From contig ONBR01000010.1 of NCBI GenBank assembly GCA_900316105.1, positions 17,240-81,239 of the forward strand: a DNA stretch of 64,000 nt, given 5' to 3'. A model generated the notes under the pieces. That model saw only the letters and a program-made list of their open reading frames with translations. It did not search any database and was not told the DNA's origin. Numbering within the stretch: the first letter of the stretch is position 1; every line of letters starts with the position of its first letter. Positions 1-6,426 of this stretch are shown in pieces. The position numbers and the translations under genes are program-made. The DNA is from an uncultured Olsenella sp. (lineage in GTDB: Bacteria > Actinomycetota > Coriobacteriia > Coriobacteriales > Atopobiaceae).

Positions 1-413
1 AGGGGCCCCGCTGCGATGACGCAGGGTCCCTCAGGAAGCTCCGTGACCTCCCGGTGTTCCACCTGGATCAGGGGTTCGGCTGTGATGGCATCAGAAACCA
101 GGGCCGAGAACTTCTGACGGTCCACGGCCAGGGCACCACCCGCAGGTACGCGGGCCTCGAGGGCAAAGCCGATGAGGATGGAGCCCATGGCCTTGAGTTC
201 CTCCTTGAGGAGGCCCGCCGCGCTGTCGTGGCGCATGGACTTCAGGGAGTTCGAGCAAACGAGCTCGGCGAAGTCACCCGTGTGGTGGGCAGGAGAGCTC
301 TTTTGGGGACGCTGTTCCACCAGAAGGACCCTCACCCCTCGCCTTGCCAGCTGCAGGGCGCACTCGCTACCCGCAAGTCCTCCGCCAACGACCGTCACCC
401 TCGCGTCCGTCAT
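1..413 (-). CDS. trmFO: TrmFO, tRNA uridine-54 C5-methyltransferase (partial)
   Basis: This is the N-terminal part of the folate- and FAD-dependent enzyme that makes ribothymidine at U54 of tRNA; its 3' part lies beyond the window edge. Translation from the ATG at 413 starts with an FAD-binding glycine motif (VVGGGLAGSE). It continues with the family signatures ELVCSNSLKS and VPAGGALAVDR, and ends near CVIAAGPL, so about 137 residues are visible of the usual 430-450. An AGAGGGG ribosome-binding site precedes the ATG. It lies 31 bases downstream of dprA in the same direction and is probably the last gene of the rnhB-yraN-comM-dprA run. The dprA-trmFO pairing is common in Gram-positive bacteria. 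The identification is firm from the motifs. Confidence 0.93.
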   Translation of the reverse strand, partial: MTDARVTVVGGGLAGSECALQLARRGVRVLLVEQRPQKSSPAHHTGDFAELVCSNSLKSMRHDSAAGLLKEELKAMGSILIGFALEARVPAGGALAVDRQKFSALVSDAITAEPLIQVEHREVTELPEGPCVIAAGP

Positions 414-444
414 CGCAATCCCCTCTCTGCCAACAGGCTCAGGG

Positions 445-1386
445 CTAGCCAGCTGCCGTACCCATGGCCCGTGAAATCTCGTCTCCGTGACGCTCCATCA
501 TCTGCTCGTGGGCCAGATAGGCCTCCTTGGTCAGACTGTACCTGCCGTCTGCCAGGCGCGTGACCACGCCACGGCTCTCGTAGTCCGCAAGGGCCTTGAG
601 CACATCCAGAATGTCACCTTCCAGGTAACGTGCCAGGTCGTCCGGCCTCACGGGCTCGCTGATGAGCGCAGAGAGTATTCTACCCTCAGGTGCTGGCCTC
701 CCCTCCCGTATCATGCGAAGGATCCCATAATCAAGGGAAATGCGCTGTTCCAGGTCTAGCTCGGAGGCGATTACGTAGGCGCCCTCGGAGATGAGCTGGT
801 TTGCTCCCATGGACTCCGGAGAGAAGATGCTCCCCGGCACGGCATAGAGGTCGCGGCCCAGCTGCTCGGCGGCCATGGCCGTAGAGAAGGTCCCCGACCT
901 GAGCCCCGCCTCACAGATGACCACGCTCTGGGAAAGGGCGGCAATGATCTGGTTGCGCTTTGGGAAGGCAAAGCGTCGGGCCGTCTGACCCCAGGGCTCC
1001 AGGGCAATGACCGCCCCCTGCTGACGAGCCCGGGCAAAGACGTCCGCAGATGACTCCGGGTAGACCATGTCGGCACCCGTACCGGTCACGACCACCGTGG
1101 ACCCTCCCGCGTCCAGGGCTCCGCGGGCGGCCGCAGAGTCGCAGCCCATGGCCCCACCAGAGACGACCACGATGCCGCACTCCGCGGCAACGCGACCTGC
1201 CAACCGTGCCACTGCCAGGCCGTAGGGAGTAGCCTTCCTGGCCCCTATGATCGAGATGCACTTCTCGCTCAGCACCTTCGGCGAGCCGATGCCGTGAATG
1301 ACCGAGGGAGGCTTTTCCAGGTCCTCCAAAGACGACGGCCAACCTTCAGCACCACGTCTGAGATCCCATGAGTTCTTGTCTTTCAT
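445..1386 (-). CDS. dprA: DprA, DNA-processing protein A
   Basis: DprA binds incoming single-stranded DNA during natural transformation and loads RecA. The 313-residue protein has the Rossmann-like core of the family: IGARKATPYG near residue 48, VSGGAMGCDSAA (the GxAxGxD-type nucleic-acid-binding loop), GTGADMVYP, and KRNQIIAALS followed by SGTFSTA. A C-terminal winged-helix region of about 60 residues follows (from PEGRILSALI). The start ATG is one base past the comM stop, so the two genes are translationally linked. With comM next door this suggests a latent competence or DNA-uptake capacity, although no comEA/comEC genes are visible here. Confidence 0.95.
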   Translation of the reverse strand: MKDKNSWDLRRGAEGWPSSLEDLEKPPSVIHGIGSPKVLSEKCISIIGARKATPYGLAVARLAGRVAAECGIVVVSGGAMGCDSAAARGALDAGGSTVVVTGTGADMVYPESSADVFARARQQGAVIALEPWGQTARRFAFPKRNQIIAALSQSVVICEAGLRSGTFSTAMAAEQLGRDLYAVPGSIFSPESMGANQLISEGAYVIASELDLEQRISLDYGILRMIREGRPAPEGRILSALISEPVRPDDLARYLEGDILDVLKALADYESRGVVTRLADGRYSLTKEAYLAHEQMMERHGDEISRAMGTAAG

Positions 1387-1387
1387 G

Positions 1388-2941
1388 TCACTTCACCCCC
1401 AGGCGATTCCTATAGCTGCAGGCCTCGAGCACGTGGTCTCGGGTCACGTTCTGGCTTTGCTCCACGTCGGCAATGGTCCGGGACACCTTGGTCATCTTTA
1501 CGATGGCGCGAGCCCCCAGGGCCATCCGCTTCGAGACACCCTCCAGGCAGGACCTGGCACCGGGGTCAAAGTGAAGCTCGTCAGCCAGGGCGACCCCAGA
1601 GGGCACCTGTCCTCCCTGATCAGCGGCGCGGTCGGCCGCACGGGCCACATCGCTTCCCCAGGTGCGCTCACGCCAGTCGCGAAGGTCATGGGCACCCTGG
1701 ACGAGCCCCCGCATATCAGTCGAGCTCATGCCTACGGCACCGTTGATTACCAGGTCGGAGCTGGGCCTGCGGACGTCTATGTGCATATCGATGCGGTCCA
1801 TGAGGGGACCGCCGATCCTTCCCTGGTACTGGCTGATGCGGGCCGCCGAGCAGGTGCAGGTGTGGCCTGGGTCGCCCAGGTGGCCGCAGGGACAGGGGTT
1901 TGCCGCCGCTATGAGCTGGAAGTCGCAGGGAAAGGTATAGACCCCATCCACGCGGACCAGCCTGACCACGTGGTCCTCCATGGGCTGGCGGAGCGCCTGC
2001 AGGACGTTGGTCGCAAACTCGGGGAGCTCGTCCAGGAAGAGGACTCCCCTGTGAGCCAGGGAGATTTCCCCGGGAATGACTGGCCTACCTCCACCCACAA
2101 GGCCGCCTGCCGATATGGAGTGATGGGGAGCACGAAAGGGCCTCACCCGCTCCAAGCCTGAGGGGCGTGGCTGGCCCGCCACCGAGCTCACCAAGAGGAC
2201 CTCCTCCAGCTCCTCGTCTTTCAGAGGTTCCATGATGGTAGGCAGGCGTTTTGCCAGCATGGTCTTTCCCGAGCCAGGAGGTCCCACCATAAGGAGGCCG
2301 TGACCACCAGCAGCGGCTATGGCCAAGGCGCGTTTGGCACCTTCCTGTCCGTATACGTCTGCAAAGTCCAGGCCCTTCGCTCCCTCGACATCCATCCCGT
2401 CAGACGAAGAGACAATCGGGGGCGGACCAGGGAGATTGCTCAGACCGGCACGGAGCTCCCCTAGGCTTCGCAAGGTCTGAATCTCGCAGCCGCTGGCCCT
2501 GAGGTGCGAGGCGTCGCGCGAGCACACCAGGGTGACGCCAGTCCTTCGGGCAAGCATCTGGTAGGCCACCATGCCACGGGTGGGACAGACCTCCCCCGCA
2601 AGGCCCAGTTCGCCCACAAATATGCGGTCACCCAGGCCTTCGAGGGGAATCTGTCCGCTCAGAGCCAGGATGCCCACCGCAATGGGCAGGTCGAAGCCCG
2701 TACCGGTCTTTTTGATCTCGGCTGGCGCAAGGTTGATCGTGAAGTGGAGGCGAGGCATCGTGTAGCCGCAGGCCTTGATGGCACAGCGGACCCTATAGCG
2801 GGCGTCCATGACCCCCGTACCGGGCAGCCCCACTATGGAGAAGCCCGGCAGGCCGCTGGAGACAGCAATCTCCACCTGGATGGGAAGGGCCTCGACGCCA
2901 CGCAGGCAGGCCGAGGCCACCATCACCGTACTGGCCCCCAT
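1388..2941 (-). CDS. comM: ComM/YifB family Mg-chelatase-like AAA+ ATPase
   Basis: This 517-residue AAA+ protein belongs to the ComM/YifB family. ComM of transformable bacteria is a hexameric helicase that drives branch migration during integration of transforming DNA. Visible parts are an N-terminal ChlI-like (Lon-S5-fold) domain (residues 1-180), a Walker A motif GPPGSGKTMLAKRLP near residue 218, a Walker B segment VLFLDELPEF, a cysteine-rich insert (CPCGHLGDPGHTCTC), and a C-terminal lid domain ending SYRNRLGVK. Its ATG shares one base with the yraN stop codon. Its place between yraN and dprA is the usual Gram-positive order. Confidence 0.94.
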   Translation of the reverse strand: MGASTVMVASACLRGVEALPIQVEIAVSSGLPGFSIVGLPGTGVMDARYRVRCAIKACGYTMPRLHFTINLAPAEIKKTGTGFDLPIAVGILALSGQIPLEGLGDRIFVGELGLAGEVCPTRGMVAYQMLARRTGVTLVCSRDASHLRASGCEIQTLRSLGELRAGLSNLPGPPPIVSSSDGMDVEGAKGLDFADVYGQEGAKRALAIAAAGGHGLLMVGPPGSGKTMLAKRLPTIMEPLKDEELEEVLLVSSVAGQPRPSGLERVRPFRAPHHSISAGGLVGGGRPVIPGEISLAHRGVLFLDELPEFATNVLQALRQPMEDHVVRLVRVDGVYTFPCDFQLIAAANPCPCGHLGDPGHTCTCSAARISQYQGRIGGPLMDRIDMHIDVRRPSSDLVINGAVGMSSTDMRGLVQGAHDLRDWRERTWGSDVARAADRAADQGGQVPSGVALADELHFDPGARSCLEGVSKRMALGARAIVKMTKVSRTIADVEQSQNVTRDHVLEACSYRNRLGVK

Positions 2942-3564
2942 CAGATATCACACACAAAGGCGCCGACGAGGTGGCGAAGGTTGGCGTGGTGCTCCGCCTC
3001 GACCTTTATGGCAATCACGTCAAAGCGGATGTAGGTACACTCGGGATGCTCCTCCAAGTACCTCAAGGCGATGTTGCGGTAGCGCTTCTGCTTCTGGTCG
3101 TTCACCGCAAGCTCGGGAATGACGTCGTCGTCTCCCTGTAGGGCCAGACGGGTCTTTACCTCCACCAGGACCACGCAGTTGTCCTCGCGGGCCACGATGT
3201 CCGCCTCGCCATAGTAGTTGCGCATGTTGCACTCGACGATCTCATACCCACGCTGGTCCAGGTACCTGGCCGCCAGGAGCTCTCCCCTTTTTCCCAATTC
3301 CTGGGCGCTCATCTGCAGGGGGTCCTTGCTGGTGCGACTGCACTCGTCCATCACGGAGTTCCAGGCACTCTCGCGTCTGCGCAGGGCTTCTGCGTCGCTT
3401 ATCATCGCATCAGGATTGGAGTCGTCTCCATCCTCGTAGGAATCCCCGAAGCCGCCTGCCAACTCCTCGTCCGAGAGGGTCGCCTCCTCGACCTCCGCAA
3501 AGTCCCGGTCCATCGAACCGCTCTGGCCAAAGACCGTGCGCGTCTCGCTACCTGTGTGTTCCAT
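2941..3564 (-). CDS. yraN: YraN family (UPF0102) nuclease-like protein with acidic N-terminal extension
   Basis: The C-terminal 115 residues match the YraN/UPF0102 family, a Holliday-junction-resolvase-like fold of unknown cellular role: LGKRGELLAARYL, then GEADIVARE and VLVEVKTR, which carry the restriction-endonuclease-type D-(E)xK pattern. The family is usually about 120 residues. This protein has roughly 90 extra, Asp/Glu/Ser-rich N-terminal residues with no recognisable domain. The start at 3564 was chosen because AAAGGAGG lies at ideal spacing; an in-frame ATG at 3639 exists but has no such site. The gene sits between rnhB and comM, as in many Gram-positives. Confidence 0.88.
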   Translation of the reverse strand: MEHTGSETRTVFGQSGSMDRDFAEVEEATLSDEELAGGFGDSYEDGDDSNPDAMISDAEALRRRESAWNSVMDECSRTSKDPLQMSAQELGKRGELLAARYLDQRGYEIVECNMRNYYGEADIVAREDNCVVLVEVKTRLALQGDDDVIPELAVNDQKQKRYRNIALRYLEEHPECTYIRFDVIAIKVEAEHHANLRHLVGAFVCDI

Positions 3565-3739
3565 GCCGTCCTCCTTTGTTCGTGGCTTGGAGGACAGCGT
3601 CTCAGGCGAGACTTGCGGCTTTCTATCCTGGAACTGCACTTATCTGCACGGGGCATGATGATTACAAAAATTTCGGTCATCGTCCCAGGTCAGCGCGGTT
3701 GTCTTTCCCAGCGTGGACCGTGGGCCAATCCGTGCCTTT

Positions 3740-4525
3740 CTAGAAGAGGGGCGGCGTCTCCAGAAAGTTTCCACAAAAGCTCACGCGATGGATCGGCGAG
3801 AGCCCATGGGCCTTGATGGCAGCGATGTGGTCGGCAGAACCGTAGCCCTTGCACTGGGCCAGGTGATACTCGGGATAGAGGGCGTCGTAGCCCACCATGA
3901 TATGGTCCCTCGTGACCTTGGCCACGATGGAGGCCGCGGCGATGGAGGCCACGCGAGAGTCGCCCTTTACCAGGGTATGCTCCTTGGGGTGGACTTGAAC
4001 GGGATTGCCATCGATCAGAACTGCGTCTGGGTCCACGTCGGCGTCCTCGATGGCACCCGCCATAGCCATTCTCAGGGCCGTGGCCATGCCGACGGCATCG
4101 ATGGAGGCAGGCTCCACATGATAGATGCCCACGGCCTGGGCGACGTCCAGGATGCGGGCCGCAAGGACCTCACGACGAGCGGGCGTGAGCTGCTTGGAGT
4201 CATTGATACCCCAGACCTTTGGCTCCTGGGGTAGGGCCACCGCGCAAACGGTCAGGGGGCCGGCGATGGCCCCTCGGCCAACCTCGTCCACCCCCAGGAC
4301 CATGCCAGGGCCGCCCAGGTCCAGCTGCAGCTGGTACATGCCCTCCACGCGCTCGCGCTCGGCCTTCTCGCGAGAGAGGCGGTGACCAGCCACCTCCACG
4401 GCATGGCGAACCTGCTTGCGGGGGTCATCCTGGTAGCGCTCTATCAGGGCGGGAAGCTCCTCCAGCGGGGCATCCGAAAGACGTGCCGTGACCTCGCGCG
4501 CCGTCGCGGCATGGGCAGCAGCCAT
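3740..4525 (-). CDS. rnhB: Ribonuclease HII
   Basis: RNase HII removes RNA from RNA-DNA hybrids and single ribonucleotides from DNA. The 261-residue protein carries the DEDD active-site signatures: GVDEVGRGAIAGP near residue 80, the LIDGN segment near 170, and KGDSRVASIAAASIVAKVTRD. The first 70 residues form a helical region typical of Gram-positive RnhB. AAGGAGGACGCG precedes the ATG. It follows rplS, from which it is separated by a strong terminator, so it may use its own promoter or read-through. A 175-base gap separates it from yraN. Confidence 0.95.
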   Translation of the reverse strand: MAAAHAATAREVTARLSDAPLEELPALIERYQDDPRKQVRHAVEVAGHRLSREKAERERVEGMYQLQLDLGGPGMVLGVDEVGRGAIAGPLTVCAVALPQEPKVWGINDSKQLTPARREVLAARILDVAQAVGIYHVEPASIDAVGMATALRMAMAGAIEDADVDPDAVLIDGNPVQVHPKEHTLVKGDSRVASIAAASIVAKVTRDHIMVGYDALYPEYHLAQCKGYGSADHIAAIKAHGLSPIHRVSFCGNFLETPPLF

Positions 4526-4570
4526 CGCGTCCTCCTTCCATCGGCATCGGCGGCAGTCTCCACCAAAAAC

Positions 4571-4599
4571 GTGACAATTTCCTCAGGGGAAATTGTCAC
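4571..4599. repeat. 29-bp palindrome of the GTGACAATT family
   Basis: A perfect inverted repeat with 12-base arms, GTGACAATTTCC and its complement, around a 5-base centre. It lies between rnhB and the rplS terminator. The same architecture and length recur at 58017-58045, and degenerate relatives occur at 6281-6311 and 6323-6353. No T-run follows on the minus strand, so it is not an obvious terminator for rplS. It could be a protein-binding site or a REP-like element. Confidence 0.7.
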
Positions 4600-4601
4600 A
4601 C

Positions 4602-4627
4602 AAAAAAAGCCCCGGTCTCCCGGGGCT
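4602..4627 (-). terminator. Rho-independent terminator after rplS
   Basis: Read on the minus strand, AGCCCCGG pairs with CCGGGGCT across a 4-base loop and is followed by seven T residues. It lies 17 bases after the rplS stop codon and is the strongest intrinsic terminator in this part of the window. Confidence 0.92.
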
Positions 4628-4644
4628 CACGAGCAAAGTGGAAC

Positions 4645-4986
4645 TTAGCGCTTCTCCTTAAGGCGAGCAGCCTTGCCCACGCGATCGCGCAGGTAGTAGA
4701 GCTTCGCACGACGGACGACGCCATGGCGCATAACCTCAAGCTTTGCGATCTTGGGGCTGTGCAGGGGGAAGGTACGCTCGACGCCGATGCCGAAGCTGAT
4801 CTTGCGGACGGTGAAGGTCTCGCGTGCGCCAGCGCCGCTCATGCGGATGACGTCACCCTGGAAGACCTGCTCACGCTCGCGGTCGCCCTCCTTGATGCGG
4901 TAGTGAACCTTGACGTTGTCGCCAGGGCGAACCTCGGGGATGTCCTCGCGGATCTGCTGGCGCTCAATTGCGCGGATGTAGTCCAT
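4645..4986 (-). CDS. rplS: 50S ribosomal protein L19
   Basis: L19 sits at the 30S-50S interface. The 113-residue protein matches the family along its whole length: [44 protein letters not shown] and [11 protein letters not shown]. The start ATG is preceded by GAGGAAAAG. In most relatives rplS follows trmD directly. Here trmD-lepB lies 8.5 kb upstream, with glyQS, ppdK and dgt in between. A potential stem-loop occupies its leader, and a strong terminator follows it. Confidence 0.98.
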   Translation of the reverse strand: MDYIRAIERQQIREDIPEVRPGDNVKVHYRIKEGDREREQVFQGDVIRMSGAGARETFTVRKISFGIGVERTFPLHSPKIAKLEVMRHGVVRRAKLYYLRDRVGKAARLKEKR

Positions 4987-5007
4987 GTCTTTTCCTCGTC
5001 TCTAGAG

Positions 5008-5030
5008 GTGTCGTCACACGTGAGCGACAC
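5008..5030 (-). promoter_or_regulatory. Stem-loop in rplS leader
   Basis: The leader contains GTGTCG...CGACAC, a 6-bp stem with an inner TCAC/GTGA pairing, 22 bases before the rplS start. Autoregulatory L19 leaders are known in Firmicutes, but this hairpin has not been matched to one. A regulatory role is a guess from position alone. Confidence 0.35.
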
Positions 5031-5150
5031 ATAGGTTTACACACAAGGATATATTCTACGAGTCGATGGTTCCCAGCACAAGCAAATTCTGCCAAATGTG
5101 GGAGAGACACCACATCCCCACATGACAGAAGTGAATAGCCCCCTCTGTCA

Positions 5151-6218
5151 CTAGCTGTGGCGGAGGCTGGGAGCACGCCAGGCCTTGGGGATGCTGAGCT
5201 CCTGGAAGAGGCGGATCGCATAACGGTCGGTCATGCTGCTGACGAAGTCGGCCACCCTGACGGAGGCATCGTCAGGTCCAAGCTGATACTCCACAGGCAT
5301 CTGGTCGGGGTGAACGACAAAGTAGTCAAAGAGGGCCTCCAGCATGCGGGCAGCCTTGGGTTCCTCCTCCTTTGCGTCTCCCCTGCTGTAAAGGTTGTCA
5401 AAGAGAAAATGTCGCATGTCCATGAGGGCATCCCAGACCTTGGACGACATGGCAATCTGACCTGCACGGGCGCTCGTCCTGACGATGTCGTGGACCATGG
5501 TCTCGATGCGCTCCGAGCTGGAGGAGCCCAGGACGGCTCGAAGCTCCGCGGGCAGCGTCTCCTCGGTAAGGACGCCGGCTCGCTTTGCGTCATCGATGTC
5601 GTGGGTCACGTAGGCGATGCGGTCCGCCCTGGCAACCACGCATCCCTCGGCTGTCTGGGCAGCATCGCCCTGGTTGTGGGAGCGGATGCCGTCGATGACC
5701 TCGGCGCAGAGATTGAGGCCCAACCCATCCTTTTCCAGGCGCTCGACAATGCGGACGGACTGCTCGTTGTGGCGAAAGAGTCTGGGGTCATCTGGACCAC
5801 AGCCAAGATAGCGGGCCATGGCATGGCGGAGGGCACGCTCCCCGCAGTGGCCGAAGGGAGTGTGACCAAGATCATGTCCCAGGGCGATCGCCTCAGTGAG
5901 GTCCTCGTTGAGACCCAGGGGACGGGCGATGTCACGCGCAATCTGGGCGACCTCCAAGGTGTGGGTCAGGCGGGTGCGGTAGTGGTCGCCCTCAGGGGCA
6001 AGGAACACTTGGGTCTTGTTTGCCAGACGTCGGAAGCTCTTTGAGTGGAGGATGCGGTCGCGGTCGCACTGAAAGCAGGTACGCAGAGGATCTAGGGGCT
6101 CGGGCCTCTGGCGACCGGAGGACTGGTCGGCACAGAAAGCCAGGGGGCTCAGCAGCAGGTGCTCCCTGCGCTCCAATTCCTCGCGCGAAACGACCTCGAA
6201 GCCCTTTGCATCAGACAT
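5151..6218 (-). CDS. dgt: dGTPase-family HD triphosphohydrolase
   Basis: A 355-residue HD-domain protein of the deoxyguanosine-triphosphate triphosphohydrolase family, which cleaves dNTPs to nucleosides and triphosphate. Seen are RILHSKSFRRLANKTQVF, the metal-binding HTLEVAQIAR, the HDLGHTPFGHCGE motif with paired His-Asp, and a later RADRIAYVTHDIDD segment that supplies the final metal Asp. The start at 6218 has a GGGAGG site. An upstream in-frame start at 6329 would run through palindromic repeats and give a sequence unlike the family, so it was rejected. Some members act on several dNTPs, so dGTP specificity is not certain. Confidence 0.88.
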   Translation of the reverse strand: MSDAKGFEVVSREELERREHLLLSPLAFCADQSSGRQRPEPLDPLRTCFQCDRDRILHSKSFRRLANKTQVFLAPEGDHYRTRLTHTLEVAQIARDIARPLGLNEDLTEAIALGHDLGHTPFGHCGERALRHAMARYLGCGPDDPRLFRHNEQSVRIVERLEKDGLGLNLCAEVIDGIRSHNQGDAAQTAEGCVVARADRIAYVTHDIDDAKRAGVLTEETLPAELRAVLGSSSSERIETMVHDIVRTSARAGQIAMSSKVWDALMDMRHFLFDNLYSRGDAKEEEPKAARMLEALFDYFVVHPDQMPVEYQLGPDDASVRVADFVSSMTDRYAIRLFQELSIPKAWRAPSLRHS

Positions 6219-6280
6219 GCCAGCCTCCCTGCAAGAATGTCCTTTTTCCCATTCTAGCGGGAACGTATTGGGACGAGGGC

Positions 6281-6353
6281 GTGGGACAAATACCCCGGGA
6301 GAATCTGTCACACACAAACAGCCCGACATTTACCCCTGGGGTATTCGTCCCAC
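6281..6353. repeat. Tandem pair of degenerate GACAAAT...CCCC palindromes
   Basis: Two imperfect 31-bp palindromes lie head to tail at 6281-6311 and 6323-6353. The first arm begins GTGGGACAAATACCCC and the last ends GGGGTATTCGTCCCAC, so the outer arms also pair with each other. The layout resembles the 29-bp palindromes at 4571 and 58017. They lie between the ppdK terminator and dgt, where the dgt promoter should be, so an operator role is possible. Confidence 0.6.
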
Positions 6354-6364
6354 CCATCCGCGAG

Positions 6365-6395
6365 AAAAAGGGAGGAGACCAGAAGGTCCCCTCCC
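6365..6395 (-). terminator. Rho-independent terminator after ppdK
   Basis: On the minus strand GGGAGGGGACC pairs with GGTCTCCTCCC around a TTCT loop and is followed by five T residues. It lies 31 bases after the ppdK stop. Confidence 0.9.
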
Positions 6396-6426
6396 CTATG
6401 AGCAACTCATCAAATGCGCGAGATTA

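Noticed and set aside
6219..6329. N-terminal extension of dgt to an upstream start
   Set aside because: It would read through palindromic repeats and lacks a ribosome-binding site, whereas the ATG at 6218 has GGGAGG.
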